Shown: in pieces, positions 14,882 through 15,246 of the stretch
How the letters are laid out: every line of letters begins with the position of its first letter
How positions within the stretch are numbered: the stretch's first letter is position 1
Source: EC70 sp018675395
GTDB lineage: Bacteria > Verrucomicrobiota > Verrucomicrobiia > Verrucomicrobiales > DEV007
NCBI GenBank assembly: GCA_018675395.1
Contig: JABGYE010000275.1
Location: 1 to 15,246, forward strand
DNA length: 15,246 nucleotides
Direction: 5' to 3'
Made by a program: the position numbers and the translations under genes
Notes under the pieces: generated by a model
The model's input: only the letters and a program-made list of their open reading frames with translations
The model's database searches: none
What the model was told of the DNA's origin: nothing

Positions 14882-15246
14882 TCAGAAAGAGTATCTTTCA
14901 AGATCTTTGAATGCTTGACCGTAGTGCTTCGGAAGATCACTCGCAAGGAGGGACCTTCTCGATTCCTTGTCATTAAATATTGCATGCTCTGCGGCTCTTC
15001 CGTTTATCCATGAGCCTAAGCACGCTGCATCATAGACCGAGATTCCTCCGCCAATTAATGCTGAGCAGAGTCCGGTTAGTGTATCGCCTACACCTCCAGT
15101 CGCCATTCCATAGTTACCGGTTGAGTTGTAACCCGTCGGTCTCGTCTCAGATTCTGATGCGATAACTGTTCTGGCTCCTTTAAATAGCACTGTTGAATTA
15201 GTCATTCCGGCTAATTTTTCTGCTCTCTCACGCCTAGAACCTGAGA
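14882..15246 (-). CDS. nnrD: ADP-dependent NAD(P)H-hydrate dehydratase, C-terminal part (runs off right edge)
   Basis: The reading frame is open to the window's right edge, so the internal ATG at 15205 is not the start. Visible are TVLFKGARTVIA (the VLKGA-x-T motif of the ribokinase-like fold) and TGNYGMATGGVGDTLTGL, the conserved TGN-x-GMATGG-x-GD-x-LTG nucleotide/phosphate-binding signature with its catalytic Asp. NnrD removes the damage product NAD(P)HX in partnership with the epimerase NnrE, often as a fusion; whether NnrE is fused here lies outside the window. It is the most upstream visible gene of the leftward cluster. Confidence 0.93.
   Translation of the reverse strand, partial: SGSRRERAEKLAGMTNSTVLFKGARTVIASESETRPTGYNSTGNYGMATGGVGDTLTGLCSALIGGGISVYDAACLGSWINGRAAEHAIFNDKESRRSLLASDLPKHYGQAFKDLERYSF

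Noticed and set aside
1..15246. CRISPR arrays, insertion sequences, prophage or integron features
   Set aside because: No regularly spaced repeats, terminal inverted repeats, transposase or integrase motifs were seen anywhere in the window.

Overview
The window looks like ordinary chromosomal DNA of a Gram-negative-type bacterium with a genome of moderate G+C content (low-to-mid 40s % by eye). The gene set (bacterial ThrRS, IF3, class I KARI, TsaB/TsaE, ThiL, NnrD), weak Shine-Dalgarno signals and the style of the KARI and IF3 proteins suggest the PVC group, probably Verrucomicrobiota (Opitutae-like). That placement is inference from protein style and no marker gene here proves it. I see no transposase, integrase, phage gene, CRISPR array or rRNA.

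Layout. Left part (1-2600): the start of a lipoprotein gene runs off the left edge on the minus strand. Divergent from it are holA (DNA polymerase III delta) and a half-size TauE/SafE membrane protein on the plus strand. A convergent YbjN-like gene and a tRNA-Pro(TGG) follow on the minus strand. Centre-left (2660-6130, plus strand): thrS, infC and a HAD phosphatase. The annotated infC start must be moved upstream to a non-canonical AUC codon, and IF3 carries a long acidic tail. ThrRS lacks the N-terminal TGS domain and has an extra Cys-x-Cys loop.

Right part (6140-15246, all minus strand, so transcribed right to left): nnrD (partial), a CPBP membrane protease, thiL, tsaE and tsaB form a tight housekeeping cluster covering metabolite repair, thiamine diphosphate synthesis and the t6A tRNA modification. 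Next come an algI-like MBOAT O-acyltransferase and its AlgX/AlgJ-like SGNH partner, which probably O-acetylate a surface polysaccharide. Then a stand-alone ilvC ends in a clear intrinsic terminator. Last is a translationally coupled pair: a small membrane-anchored protein and an HTTM-family (gamma-carboxylase-like) integral membrane protein.

No gap exceeds 300 bases; the largest is the divergent region 154-335. The window is mostly conserved core genes. The items most worth checking are the infC AUC start and acidic tail, the ThrRS architecture, the HTTM pair and the two-helix SGNH acetyltransferase partner.
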